DNA of 64,000 nucleotides, taken from contig OX123200.2 of NCBI GenBank assembly GCA_944739405.2, forward strand, positions 5,906,761 to 5,970,760. Reading direction: 5' to 3'. Origin of the DNA: Euclidia mi (lineage: Eukaryota > Arthropoda > Insecta > Lepidoptera > Erebidae). Positions 42,835-54,372 of this stretch are shown here, in pieces. Positions within the stretch are counted from its first letter, which is position 1, and the number at the start of each line of letters is the position of its first letter. The notes under the pieces were generated by a model. It searched no databases and was not told the origin of the DNA. It saw only the letters and a program-made list of their open reading frames with translations. The position numbers and the translations under genes are program-made.

Positions 42835-43683
42835 TCATTGTGTCCGATCATTTCCGTGCCAGTTGGTCTGCGGCGTCATTGCCTGCTGAGTTGCTGTGGC
42901 CTTTAATCCATTGCAGCGTAACCCGATTCTTCTCTGCAATCTTTTGATGAGGCCGCTGTTAAAGCAGTTGCTGCCGAGAGCTTGTAATACAGAGACACTG
43001 TCCGTGATAATGCGTATAGACAGGTCACTTACGTTCCTAGACGCGATTGCTGTTGCGGCTCTTGTTATCCCAGCACACTCGGCTTGGAATATGGTGATAT
43101 GAGTGCCAAGGGATGTTGAGATGTTGATATTTAAGTCATGGGAGAATACGCCCGCACCTGTCCCATGCTTTGTTTTTGAGCCGTCTGTGTATACTCTGAC
43201 TTCGTGTATACCAGAGCTGTCTTTGTGTTCCTCCTGTAATTGGATGCGATATTTTTTGTCAAAGACAAAGGTTTTAGGGATGAGATCGCAAGCGGCCTCT
43301 AGCATCGGGATCTCTTTGGTTAAGGTCCCTTTTAGGCGTGCGTGGGTTATTCGATCATCCTTTCTCCACAGCCCGAGCTTGTCTAGACGGATTGCTGCAG
43401 CGCCAGCTTCCTGCTGGATCATTAGGTGCAGCGGTCTTAGGTCCAGTAGTATCTCCAAGGCGGCTGTTGGGGTGCTCTTCATGCAGCCTGTTGTGGCCAA
43501 GCAGGCTAGGTGTTGAAGGCTCTGTAGCTTTTTTGTGATTGTGCTTAGTTGTGTGCGTGGCCACCACACTACTGCACCATATGTAAGCATGGGGCGTATA
43601 ATGGCAGTGTAGATCCACAGGGTGATGGTTTGAGACCCCATTTCTGACCTATGATTCTCCGACATTGCCAGAAGATTGTGCAT
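42835..43683 (-). pseudogene. LINE RT C-terminus and RNase H domain
   Basis: Begins with the post-RT segment (TLWIYTAIIRPMLTYGAVVW) and continues to an RNase H domain with VRVYTDGSK (first Asp), FQAECAG (Glu) and IITDSVSVLQAL (Asp). The frame then shifts near 42950: the sequence after NCFNSGLI diverges because a short segment present in the unit A family member (the part encoding MECHQEL) is deleted. The late His/Asp residues are therefore out of frame. Confidence 0.85.
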
Positions 43684-44042
43684 GCTTTTGTTGTTTTAGT
43701 GCTGATGTGCTTACCCCAGTTTAGCTTATGGTCAAGTATTACGCCCAAGTACTTGACTTCATTCGATAGGGTAAGCTCCGTTCCAAAGAGTTTTGGTGTT
43801 TTGCACATATGGGTTTTCCTTTTGTTGGTGAAAAGTACTAGCTCCGTTTTGTTGGGGTTAAACGTCAGTTCATGTTGGTTGCACCATTCCTCCATGATCC
43901 TGATGGCTGCTTGCATCCGATTGCGGATCGTGTCTTCTGAGTCACTTTTGATCAGGATGGTAATGTCGTCTGCATAGCCGACCGTGTAGAATCGTCTGTC
44001 GTTTAAGTTCCGTAACAGATCGTCCACCACAATGTTCCACAA
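43569..44042 (-). pseudogene. LINE reverse transcriptase, C-terminal part
   Basis: Starts in the middle of the RT: GYADDITILIKSDSEDTIRN has the catalytic DD, followed by TFNPNKTELVLFTNKRK and EVKYLGVILDHKLNWGKHIS (thumb region). A frameshift at about 43625-43640 moves the reading into the frame of the next feature. The upstream palm and the endonuclease are missing through 5' truncation. Confidence 0.85.
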
Positions 44043-44234
44043 CAGGGGTGAGAGTACACCTCCCTGAGGGCAGCCTTTTGCAACTATGCCCCTCGTGGTG
44101 GAGTTTACCGTGAATTGTATTGCCCTCTGTTTCAGCAGTTGATCAATCCAGCATCTATCAACATATTCTACATTAAATTAACTATCAACCGATATAAATC
44201 TTTAAGACTTTAATTTGAGAACATTTATAAATAA

Positions 44235-44411
44235 CTAGCTGACCCGGCGAACAGTAGATTCTTCATTTTTTATTTTTTTATTTTTCGCGCCGCAAGAACC
44301 ATCCTCGTACTTCAAGAAATATTATAAAAAAAAGAATTAGCGAAATCGGTTCAGCTGCTCTCGAGATTTGCGCTTAGCAACACATTCAGCGATTCATTTT
44401 TATATTATAGA
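44235..44411 (-). mobile_element. Non-autonomous Helitron (another family), unit B only
   Basis: Minus-strand reading: TCTATAATATAAAAATGAAT, GAACCGATTTCGCTAATTC and the 3' end TTCGCCGGGTCAGCTAG. It lies between A and T; unit A has the empty ATAAATAATGAGATAAG at about 33021-33038. Confidence 0.9.
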
Positions 44412-44597
44412 TGAGATAAGTTATATTTCAGAAAAGAAAAAAAAGATGAGTCATAATTACAAAATTAAAAAATAGAAGCTGCGTCATATTTTAAAAATTC
44501 TAAAATATATAGTACCTGTACATCATCATCATCAGTCTGTCATAGTTCTCTGTTAGATATAAGCCACTCAAATTGCACACCAGTGAGTAGCAGTACC

Positions 44598-45300
44598 TTG
44601 TCATATAATTAAGTTGGATTGAGATTCTGTGAATTGCATTAATTCAGATATTACAATAGATTACCGATTGCCTCATGACTAGACGACCACGAATAACTGT
44701 TACATGTTGGTCCGAGCTGTCATAAGTCTTTGACATTCACTAGGTACAGTGAGTTAGCGTTACGTCATAAACCTGATCCTGAACCTGAACCTTAGAAACA
44801 GCTACCTCTTTCGGCTGCACAGGTAATCTATTAATGTGGTCAATCTATCATTTAGATTATTTAGAAGATAATAATCTCATGAACCTAGAAAGATTAGTCT
44901 AGAAACCTAGAAAGGTAAGTTGGATTGAGGTTCTGTGGCAATCGGTAATCTATTGTCATATCTGAATGAATTGCATTAATTCAGATATGACAATAGATTA
45001 CCGATTGCCTCATGACTAGAAGAGCAAGAATAACTGCTGATACCTATATTGACTGCTTGCTCGTTTGATTACCACCCTTGCGGGTTGAGGTACAAGAATA
45101 ACTGTTACATGTTGGTCCGAGCTGTCATGAAAGTCTTTGACATTCACTACAGTAAGTTAACGTTACGTCATAAACCTGATCCTGAACCTGAACCTTAGAA
45201 ACAGCTACCCCTTTCGGCTGCACAGGTAATCTATTATGGTAGTCAATCTATCATTTAAAAGATAATATTCCCACGAATCTAGAAAGGTTAGTCTAGAAAG
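44598..45300 (+). repeat. Local tandem duplication in unit B, about 0.3-kb unit
   Basis: The block from AGTTGGATTGAGATTCTGTG to the CTAGAAAGG motif occurs at about 44598-44910 and again at about 44914-45300. Unit A has it once (33310-33590). The second copy carries two extra insertions: a 30-base inverted copy (44937-44967) and a 56-bp segment at 45037-45092 flanked by CAAGAATAACTG on both sides. Confidence 0.85.
44937..45009. repeat. Perfect hairpin, 31-bp arms, unit B only
   Basis: Arms 44937-44967 and 44979-45009 are exact reverse complements around an 11-nt spacer. The first tandem copy (44598-44910) and unit A have only the right arm, so the left arm is a newly made inverted copy of the sequence beside it. 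Confidence 0.96.
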
Positions 45301-45846
45301 GAGACCTCGAAATCTAAGGCTGGTAACATACTAGGATTGTGATGTCGCAATGTACATAAAAGAGTATCTTATACCTATTATCTCTGATCAAGGTGTTAAT
45401 ACTTTATCGTGTGATGGGTAAGAAGGTTAAAAAAAAACTTGGTAATCGTCTTGATCGCTCTTCCTTAAGTTTATGTCCATGTCTTTGAACCAAATGCTAT
45501 AAATATCTTTATATGAAAAAGAAATAGGTACTGTTTAAGAACAATATAATAAAACTTGCAATACAACTTAATATAATAGTAATATATTAGTTTTTATAAC
45601 AACATAACATGAGTCAACGAACCAATCGTCTTGATTCAGAAACAGATCCTTATCGATAAATATATGATTCTTAATGTATTGAAGTTTACGTTCATAAAAT
45701 TGAAGGCCTGGTTTATTCTTGTCAAGCGGAATTGTCTTGAGTATAAACATGGTCTTCTTGGTCCAATAAAATAATAAATATACACTGATTCAAGTTTTTA
45801 TGACAGCGTAGGATAAACAGAAGTATAGCAATATCGCTATTTGTTA
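45301..45846. other. Unit B single-copy-like DNA, no gene
   Basis: Matches unit A 33600-34136. It contains the second copy of the unmaintained 60-codon minus-strand frame (45750-45568). Confidence 0.5.
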
Positions 45847-46049
45847 TCTTAATATATAAAATCCTTGCGTTACTGACTGACAGACACGCTACAGCCGAAG
45901 CTTTTGGGCGCAGGAAGCTGAAATTTAGCATGTATGTTCCTTGGGGACCGTAGGGGTGCACTAAGAAGGGATTTCCCGAAATTCCCACGGGATCGGCCAA
46001 AACGGGTAAATTTATAAAAAATGCAGGCGTAGCTGCTGGCGTCCTCTAG
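45847..46049 (+). mobile_element. Helitron family 1 (both units)
   Basis: TCTTAATATATAAAATCCTT to GCTGGCGTCCTCTAG between A and T. Orthologous to the Helitron at 34137-34942 but without that copy's GC-rich insert, so this shows the pre-insertion state. Confidence 0.88.
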
Positions 46050-46607
46050 TGTATTATTATAATATCGGACTCGGACTCCGGGCTCCAAGGGGAAAGTCTT
46101 GGATTGCAACTGGGATAGCGATATTATGACGGTAATATAAATCGGATCCAGTCCGTATATCCAGACATCATGTTTGCAAAGAAAACGGGGAGAAAACTAC
46201 CTGGCTGATGAATATCCAGACGGACATGAAATTCCTATACCATAAGCATGAAGATCATACCAAGCGCCTCATGATTAGGTTAGTCGACCGTTTAGAGGGT
46301 TATGAGTTATGACGTATAGAGAGACAAAGCGAGGACGTAGAAGATGATCTGGCTGGCTGCCAATCCAATCGAAAGAGTGATCTGGCAGCAGTGTGGTGTG
46401 CTTCACAGAGCTGTGATGTTTACACCGCCTAGTGTATACACGTCAAGATATTGTTCTCGATTTATAGTGAAGTTACAAGTGAACTTAAAGTGAAGTTATA
46501 AGAATAGGGAATCAGGTTCGATCCCCAAGTACCCCAGGCACAAACCTCTGACTTTTCGAAGTTATGTGTGTATTAAAAATGTTAATTATCGCTCGCTTAA
46601 TAATGTG

Positions 46608-46728
46608 CCCGGTAGATGGCAATAGGCTCGCCCCCTATTACATTGGGACCGAAACATAACTGATGAAAAGTTGGTGTGTAATACACCTGTGCCTACCCCT
46701 TCGGGGATAAAAGGCTTGAAGTTATGTA
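46608..46728 (+). mobile_element. SINE1-like 3' fragment (both units)
   Basis: Counterpart of 35535-35655, with GCCCGGTAGATGGCAATAGG and CCTACCCCTTCGGGGATAAA. Confidence 0.65.
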
Positions 46729-46848
46729 ATGTTATGTATGTTATGTATAAGAATAGAATGAAAAAGGAGCTTGTGAATTGAATAATTCTGGTATTTAAAA
46801 CAGTTGCCTATTTTGTTGTCGGAGATTTTAGACCGCCTGAAAGCATTC

Positions 46849-47087
46849 GTCCTGTGGTCCGTGTGATGACGGATTAAGAATACGAAATGTCATCACCCCA
46901 TATCATCCCATGGGTGTCGTAAGAGCCGACAGAGGGAGCATATTATGCTGAGAACAGCACTGTAAGAGAAGAAAAACTTGATACAAATCCTATACCAACC
47001 CGTTTGGACAGCGTGGTATAGTAAGGCAATTCCTCCTTTTAAAGGAGAGGCTAGTCCAGCAGTGAACTGTTAAAGGCTGATGATGAT
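46849..47087 (+). mobile_element. SINE family 3 (both units)
   Basis: Counterpart of 35755-35994 with the same 10-bp duplication GAAAGCATTC at 46839-46848 and 47088-47097. Confidence 0.9.
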
Positions 47088-47370
47088 GAAAGCATTCAAC
47101 ATGATTTATGGCAGTGAGAGAAGAACCAGGACTAGCAGTTTTACGTGCCCTCCGCACAGTAGCACTCTGATGTAAATGTTGCAAGCAGTTACCCATCAAA
47201 GTGATGACCCCTGGAACCATTGATTAAGTTAAAAAGATTAAGTTTTCAGACCTTATACGAAAGGCAAATCAATTCATGACTACGACCTCTATAAAGCAAG
47301 CTTAGGTCCCGGCAATTAGTTAAGACCATAATACAAAGGACAAGCAAAAGTTTATATTATTATTATATTA

Positions 47371-47783
47371 TCTGTATCTAATACTAATAAATAAAGCTGA
47401 AGAATTTGTTTTGCCGACCAAATTGGTGACGTACTGCGGAAGGGCCAAATCAAAAGTACCCATAACCGACGAGCATGCATGACGAGGTTACTGAATGTCG
47501 AGGAAGTGAAAGAGGTATGTTCAAACCGGAGCATTTGGCGTTCCATAGTCTCTGCCTACCCCAATGGGAGACAGGCGTGACGTTTAGATAGATAGAGATA
47601 GAGTTTGTTTGTTTGGTTTAACGCGCTAATCTCAGGAACTACCGATCCGATTTGAAAAATTCTTTCAGTGTTAGATAGGTCATTTATCGAGGAAGGCCAT
47701 AGGCTATATAACATCACGCTATGAGCCACGGGAGCGGAGCAGTAGCTTTAAATAACGCGGGTGTAACCGCGGGCATCTTCTAG
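47371..47783 (+). mobile_element. Helitron family 2 with nested RTE fragment (both units)
   Basis: Counterpart of 37039-37459. The nested RTE piece is 47412-47599; its left duplication reads AGAATTTGTTT, one base changed from the right copy AGAGTTTGTTT (47600-47610). Confidence 0.82.
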
Positions 47784-47963
47784 TATATGTATAAAATTCT
47801 AGCGTTACTGACTGACTGACTGACAGACAACGTACAGCCAAAACTATTGGACACAGGAAGATGAATATTGGCATGAATGTTTTTTTAATCGCAGGGGTGC
47901 ACTAAGAAGGGATTTCTCGAAATACCTACGGGAACGTGTAAAAACGCTGTGGGCATCCTCTAG
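47779..47963 (+). mobile_element. Older Helitron abutting family 2 (both units)
   Basis: Counterpart of 37455-37639, ending GTGGGCATCCTCTAG before T. Confidence 0.7.
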
Positions 47964-48182
47964 TTTTTTATAATTTTCTCCATCTATGATGAAGCAAGCC
48001 TATAATGGAACTGACTTACAAGTGAAGACATAAAATACTTTATTTCTTACATTCTTGAATCGTTTTATGGCGATAAGTAGCGCGTTATTCCCAGAAAGGA
48101 CAGCAAGACAGTGGCATCGATATAGCATCAATTTATTTTATTACTTGAAGATATCCTGTAGCAGTTGAATTTATATTTTCTT

Positions 48183-48418
48183 CACACATCATCAGCCTTT
48201 AACAGTCCACTGCTGGACTAGGCCTCTCCTTTGAAAGGAGGAACTGGCCTACTATACCACGCTGGCCAAACGGGTTGGTATAGGGTATGTATCAAGTTTT
48301 CCTTCTCTTACAGTGCTGTTCTCTGCATACTATGCTCCCTCTGTCGGCTCTTACGACACCCATGGGATGATATGGAGTGGTGACATTCCGTATTCTTAAT
48401 CCGTCACCACACGGACGG
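48183..48418 (-). mobile_element. SINE family 3, unit B only
   Basis: Inverted complete copy flanked by a perfect 10-bp duplication ATATTTTCTT (48173-48182, 48419-48428). Unit A carries a Helitron at almost the same point instead (37852-38057) and no SINE3. Confidence 0.92.
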
Positions 48419-48813
48419 ATATTTTCTTATACTTACTTAAATGTTTATTAGAAAATTTAAATCTGCTACAATTGTTTATTACACTAGTATAAACAGCTGA
48501 AGAGTTTGCGTTTTTGAAATCACAAATCTCAGGAACTGCAGATCCGGTCCGATAAATTTGTTTTTGCCGTTGATAGCCCAATCAAAGACTACGTCCGCTG
48601 CGTAATATAATAATCATATTCTAGGACGACTAACACACGGTAAACTGAACCCATAATAGGCACGCTCCGTAATATGGTAACCAGAATAGGGTTGTTGCCA
48701 ACTAGTCAAATCAAGCACTTTTAATGAAATGTCAAAAACGACCTTTGCTAAGGGTTTTGGATGAAATATGACGTAGTGACGTCATAGTGTTTTGCTGTCA
48801 AGTAGAATACTTA

Positions 48814-49019
48814 TCTTAATATATAAAATCCTTGCGTTACTGACTGACTGACAGACACGCTACAGCCGAAACATTGGGCGCAGGAAGCTAAAATTGGGTT
48901 TGTATGTTCCTTGGGGACCGTAGGGGTGCACTAAGAAGGGATTTACCGAAATTCCCACGAGATCGGGCAAAACCGGTAAATTTAAAAAAAATGCAGGCGT
49001 TGCTGCTGGTGTCCTCTAG
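48814..49019 (+). mobile_element. Helitron family 1, unit B only
   Basis: TCTTAATATATAAAATCCTT to CTGGTGTCCTCTAG. Unit A at about 39368-39395 has no Helitron, although a few bases around the junction also differ. Confidence 0.85.
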
Positions 49020-49261
49020 TTATCAATAAATTGACGATAAAAAATGTTAAAGTAGGTTTTAACATTAATTGATGAATGAAATTACTATTATTTTGACATA
49101 ATATATTTCACTAGATAAAAATACTTGTATAATTTATTTCACTTGCAGGAAACTTCCCTATTAACTTTAACTAATAAAAGTACTTACATATTTATAAAGA
49201 TAAACTAAAGGATGCTGCACATTATATTATAATTTAACTGTTTCTGCCCATCCTGAAATTT

Positions 49262-49908
49262 CACCTAATGTCCTCTTCATGGACAGTTGTTTGCAAGATT
49301 TGAAAAATAGTGACTGTGGATTAAGGATGAATGAGTTACTTGTCAAATGCCTCCTTTATGCTGATGATCAGGTTATACTTGCGTCTTCAGCGGAGGAGTT
49401 GCAGGAGATGGTAACAATCATGCATGGTGCGTTAGAGAGGAAAGGAATGAAAGTAAATGTAAGTAAAACGAAAGTTATGGTTTTTGAAAAGGAGGAATGC
49501 GTTACGGCTTGTAATGTTATGATCGATGGACAGCGAGTGGAGCAAGTGAATGAGTTTGTATATTTAGGTACGCTGTTTACAAGAGATGGTAAGAATGTAG
49601 AAGATATTGAAAGAAGAGTTAATGCAGGTAATAGAGTGAATGGAGCTCTGAAGGCGTTTATGAATAGCCAAAACGTGTCCAAAAAGGCACGTTTGGCTGT
49701 CCATAGAGGGGTGTTACTACCTACTCTTATGTATGGTAGTGATAGTTGGGTATGGCAGAAGAGTCATGAAAGTAGAATAAATGCTGTAGAAATGAGAGCA
49801 CTGCAAAGTATGTGTGGTGTTTCTTTGACTGACAGAGTAAAGAATTGTGTGATAAGAGAGTGTTGTGGGGTAAAAGAAGATGTAGTGACAAGCATCGAGA
49901 AAGGTATG
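49262..49908 (+). pseudogene. RTE-type LINE ORF fragment, interrupted by BEL (unit B copy)
   Basis: One long open frame: NELLVKCLLYADDQVILASS carries the RT catalytic DD, then KVNVSKTKVMVFEKEE, EQVNEFVYLGTLFTRDGKNV, MYGSDSWVWQ and GVKEDVVTSIEKG. It is intact in frame up to the BEL insertion at 49909 and resumes at 58083-58128 (LRWFGHVERMDDE) before being cut off. It is better preserved than the unit A copy. Upstream RT motifs are missing. Confidence 0.88.
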
Positions 49909-51068
49909 TGTAACGGATGCCAGGAATCGAACCTTTGCTAGTCCGCTACAGTGCGCTGGTAGTGTGCTGCTGACGTGTGCCTACGACGATGCGTGTTCTT
50001 CTATGTGTGTGGACTGTATGGCTTCGATGTGTAAGGGCTTCAGAAATGAAACATCTTCATACGTTGAGAGCGATGCTGTTCAGGTGTGCGGTGCTTGATG
50101 GTTACAAGATGGTGGTTGAGACGCCAAGTCGCCAACAACTGGCCGAATACATGGTCGCTTAAGTACCTCGAAACTTTACCTTATCGACGACCATCGCACC
50201 GAACACGTGCACAGGGAATCTTTCGTTTATTTTTATTTACAAAACAGTACAAATTTTACGTATGTTTCGATCCTATTATGCATACATACATGTTCTATAC
50301 ATCGTTAGATAGGTCTCATTAAGTTCTATCTATTGGTATACAATACCTAAACCTAACTATTAGCGTCACTAAGTTATTCCATAAAAACTCCCAAAAAATG
50401 CTGCCACACAAGGGCCCGCCCACTATATTTTCTATTGAAAAACTATCGTATACTAAATTTATATATATAATTTTGGTAGGCCGTTGTGTGCAACTATATG
50501 GGGCATCTATTAAAACAAACACAATGAAAATATCTTTATTCAATTCGAACATATGACATGATAACTTTGAAGCATAAAAAATTTACAGAATTTCTTAAGT
50601 AAATACTATCGTAAGTAAACAAATTTTATGATAAACATACGAAGGTTTGTTATTATGCTTATTTTAACTATATAAGGTAATAACTAGCAATAAAAAGGTA
50701 TCTAGACATGATTTCAAGTCCATATGAAGCTAAAAAACACTTATAAAACTATAATACGAATATGTAAACAAACAGCTGTTTTATGAAGCATTAACTCTTA
50801 TCTGTCACTACTGATAACGCTATTTATGATTCGATATCTCAGGTCCCTACAGTTAGCACAAGTTTAAGACTAATGTTCATGTATTACATAGTTGTTGTAT
50901 ATTAGCAATCTAACCATTTACACTATTTTAGCTATTTTGTAACGTTTTGACACGTCCGGGAACCGAACCCGGTGTACCGCACGATTAGATAACACTGATT
51001 TTAACGATTTTCACTCGCGGTTTCGAATACACTATTCACTGTCATAGTTTTAATGTCTGTCGCGAACA
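49909..51068 (-). repeat. BEL 3' LTR (left LTR)
   Basis: 1160 bp, differing from the right LTR by two substitutions and no gaps by eye (near 50254 and 50582). On the minus strand it contains TTGAATAAAGATATTTTC, a likely polyadenylation signal (about 50527-50545). Short open frames repeated in both LTRs are not regarded as genes. Confidence 0.97.
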
Positions 51069-51079
51069 TCTCTCCCGCC
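51069..51079 (-). other. BEL polypurine tract
   Basis: On the minus strand GGCGGGAGAGA lies immediately before the 3' LTR, where plus-strand priming should occur. Confidence 0.75.
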
Positions 51080-51143
51080 GTGCAGCAACGCGCGTGACCC
51101 GTCGTGTGGCGGTGCTGCAGAGCACCCGGTGAGCGACACCTCG

Positions 51144-52256
51144 TCACTTGGGCAGGGGGACCAGCTTCTTAGCCGGCCGTTTGAGGACGCCTGCTGCTGT
51201 GCGCACCTCGACAGTGCGTATGGCGCCGTCGGCGCCCGGGTAGACAGCCACAACTCGACCGCGCGGCCAGGTGTTGCGCGGGAGTTGGCCGTCGGCGATC
51301 AGGACGGGGTCGCCGACCTCGAGGTTGAGCCCAGACCCATGGGGCTCCCGCCGGTGTTGCAGCTCGGGTAGGTACTCGCGCACCCAACGGCGCCAGAACA
51401 TGTCGGCGAGGATTTGGGCGCGCCGCCAGTGCTTGCTGCTGTTGAGGTCAGCCTCGCTGAACTCGCCCAGCGGAGGGAGGCGAGCAGAACCACCGAACAG
51501 GATGTGGTTCGGGGTGATGGCCTCGCTGTCTGCTGCGTTGACGGAGACGTGTGTGAGGGGTCGACTGTTTACTGTGTACTCGACCTCACACAGTAGTGTA
51601 GCTAGGACTTCTTCGTGCGGATGGCGCTCGTGAAGGACCGTATAGAGGGCGGTCTTCACGCACCTGACGAGGCGCTCCCATGCGCCCCCCATGAATGGCG
51701 CTGAGGGGGTGATGAAGCGCCATATGATGCCACGGCGACTCGCTTCTTCGGCGACGGCGTCTCTCATCTCTCGGTCGGCACCGTGCATGTTGGTGCCGTT
51801 GTCCGAGTAGATCTCTGCGGGGCAACCTCGGCGCGCTGCGAACCTGCGCAGCGCCAAGATTGCGGAGTCGGCGCTCAGGCTGGCGGCGACCTCCAGATGT
51901 ACTGCCCTGGAAGTGAGACATGTAAACAGTGCCACATAACGTTTGTGACGCTGTCTACCGACGGTTACGGAGAGCGGCCCGAAATAATCAAGACCCGTGT
52001 AGGTGAAGGGCCTCTGATGGTGAGCAAGGCGCGTCTTTGGATGGTCCCCTGTGGCTGGCTCAGGCGGCTGCGTTTTTCTAATGCGGCATGGTAGTCATCT
52101 ATGTACTATTTTCTTTGTAGTCGGCCGCAGACGAAGAATCCAATAGTGTTGGCGTATTTCATTGATTACCAACTCTGTACCGCTGTGATGTAATTTTCTA
52201 TGCGTCCAATCTATGTATATAGCTGTGTAATACGATGATCGCCGTCTAAGATCGGC
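51144..52256 (-). pseudogene. BEL integrase, frameshifted and with a nonsense codon
   Basis: The integrase inserts the DNA copy into the host genome. The zinc-binding region starts at about 52245 with the His pair (WTHRKLHHSG), followed by NEIRQHYWIL. A TGA at 52095-52097 falls where the first zinc-binding Cys would be expected. The same frame then stays open to 51144 through the catalytic core (YFGPLSV with the first Asp nearby, SDNGTN with the second Asp, GAWERLV with the Glu) and ends with the Pao-type C-terminal domain (FWRRWVREYLPELQHR, GDPVLIAD). The N-terminus is out of frame with RT because of an extra TA in a TATATA run near 52220. Confidence 0.9.
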
Positions 52257-54310
52257 GGTCTCTTTGTTTGTTCGGAGATTTCTTCTGTAGCTATTATACG
52301 ACTGCGTAGAGTGATAATTCCGTTGTTCATCTCCACGGGTAACGAATACAGGCGGCTGTCTCTGGCGACACCTCCTCCGCGCCGCAGCTCCCGAAGGTCG
52401 GCGCCGAAGGAGTCCTCTTGTACCGCCTTCACAAGAAGGTCCTCGGCGCCGCGGGTGTGTTCTGCGGAGAGAAGCACGAAGTTTCGGGAGTCGGCGGCTG
52501 GACGAGGTGCCGCTCTGCCCGACTTGATGTTGTGCTTCGTCTTCGTCACGTGACGCCAATCTGGATCCATCTGTCTATTTTTCTGCGTTCTTTTATATAG
52601 AACCTTCTCTGCGGTTTTCTTACATAATGCTATAAATTGTAGAACTCTTGCTGTCGCTCGTAAGAGCCTCTCCCATTTGGAAAATCTATACGGGTCCGGT
52701 ACGGCTTCTATAATTCTATGTGTTTGACGTTTCTCTACAGCTGTCAGTGTGCGCTCTTCGCCTGTCGCGTCAGGGGCGATGTGCTTCTCTACGGGCCATA
52801 GTGACGGGTCTTCGTACAGGAACGACGGTCCAGTGTACCACTCGTGTTTGGAGTTAAAGCTGTTTGGCAGGTCGCGTGTAGCCGCATCCGCCGCGTTCAA
52901 CTTCGTAGGTACCCAGTGCCAATCTTCAACTTTACTATGCTCTTCTATGGCGGCTAGGCGGTGCGCGACGAATGGTTTGTACGCCCGTGCTCCTTTTCTT
53001 ATCCACGTTAGTACGGTCTTGCTGTCCGTCCAGTACACGACGGCCTCGGGTTTGACGCGATGTTCTTCTATTACCGCTTGAGCGACTCGCGTACCCATGA
53101 CGGCGGCTTGCAGTTCGAGTCTCGGGATTGACACCACCTTAAGCGGTGCCACTCTCGCCTTCGCCATAACGAGCGTCACGTGCACACGCCCATCTGGTGT
53201 AGTTGCTCGCCAGTACACCGCTGTTGCGTAGGCCACTTCACTGGCGTCCGTAAAGACATGTACTTGGAGTGTACAGGCGTCACTGTACCCGGGGTAACAC
53301 CGCGGGATGCGTATCGACTTCAACTGTTCTAAATGCTGTATCCACGATGCCCATTGCACTCTGAGGCTTTCGTCAAACTTCTCGTCCCAATTTGTACCGA
53401 GTCGCCAGGCTTCCTGTAGTATCTGTTTGGCTCGAACAGTCACGGGCGATGCGAGGCCGAGTGGGTCGTATAGCGACATAACTATTTTCAACGCTTCCCG
53501 TTTCGTAGGCGCTTCGGTGCCGATGAGTCCGTCTGGAAGCCGTGCGAGTGTAAGGTTGAAGCTCAGCTCGTCCGCGCTCGTTTTCCACATCAAGCCGAGA
53601 ATTTTCTCTTCTTGCCCCTTGCTGGCGAGGTCGACAGTCTCCTGGCGATGTTGACTTGGTTCTATTGCTTCGATGACGTTTCTAGAGTTCGACACCCATT
53701 TCGTGAGGTGAAAGTGCGCTTGTCTGTGTATGTCTCGCACCCGTGACGCTATACTCGTCGCTTCCTGTTCGTTCCTGAAGCTGTCCAGATAGTCATCCAT
53801 GTAATGGTTATCTATGATGGCTTCTGCTGCTTCCGGGTACTCTTCTGCGTGCTTGCGAGCGTTCCAATTCTTCGCGAATATAGCTGTACACGGTGAGCTT
53901 GCCGCGCCGAAGATAATGGACTTCATACGGTATTCCTGGGGCGGTCCCTCCCGCCGGTCACCTCTCCACAGGTAGCGCAGCGCGTCTCGGTCTTCTGGGC
54001 GTACTCTCACCTGCATAAACATCTCTGTTATATCAGCTGAGACGGCAACGCGGTGTCGACGGAACCTCATCAACACCCCCGGCAACGATTGTAGCAAGTC
54101 CGGTCCCGTGAGCAGGTAATCGTTGAGTGACATACCTCTGGTCTTCGCGGCGGCGTCGTGAACTATACGAATCTTCTCAGGCTTCATGGGGTTGTGTACA
54201 TCGAAGTGAGGCAAGTACCAAGTCTTCCCTGGCGTACTATTCATGGGAGCTTCTTCTGCGTATCCCTTTTCTATCAGCGAGTTCATCTGTTCTGTATATC
54301 TTGTTTTCAA
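52211..54310 (-). pseudogene. BEL reverse transcriptase and RNase H
   Basis: Open for 700 codons; the frame is actually open back to about 54390 and has no proper ATG, as expected for part of a polyprotein. The RT domain shows RIVHDAAAKT, SADITEMFMQV (first catalytic Asp at about residue 93) and YMDDYLDS (about 170-177). RNase H follows with VHVFTDASE, RLELQAAV and YWTDSKTVLTWI. The C-terminus leads into the integrase region but ends at 52211 through the TA expansion. The upstream junction to the protease frame is broken at the quasi-palindrome 54373-54410. Confidence 0.93.
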
Positions 54311-54372
54311 CTCTATGTTTCTATCTAATTTTTCTCTATGTGTGCGAGCCTCCTTGCCGCGTTCTCGTAACT

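Larger units (their letters stand above)
42301..44152 (-). mobile_element. LINE with RNase H domain, 5'-truncated, unit B only
   Basis: Flanked by a perfect 13-bp duplication ATCTATCAACATA (42288-42300, 44153-44165). Unit A has the empty site at about 32938-32952. The 3' end toward 42301 carries a (TAAAC)n-like tail. It is the same family as 38236-39165 but at a different site and longer, so the two inserted independently after the duplication. Confidence 0.92.

Noticed and set aside
44598..45300. CRISPR-like array
   Set aside because: The repeats are one long tandem duplication and a hairpin, without short regularly spaced repeats; the genome is eukaryotic.
49977..50552. Short open frames in the LTR (repeated at 56991-57566)
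   Set aside because: They lie within the long terminal repeats on both strands; duplication is explained by the LTRs, and they contain the polyadenylation signal region.
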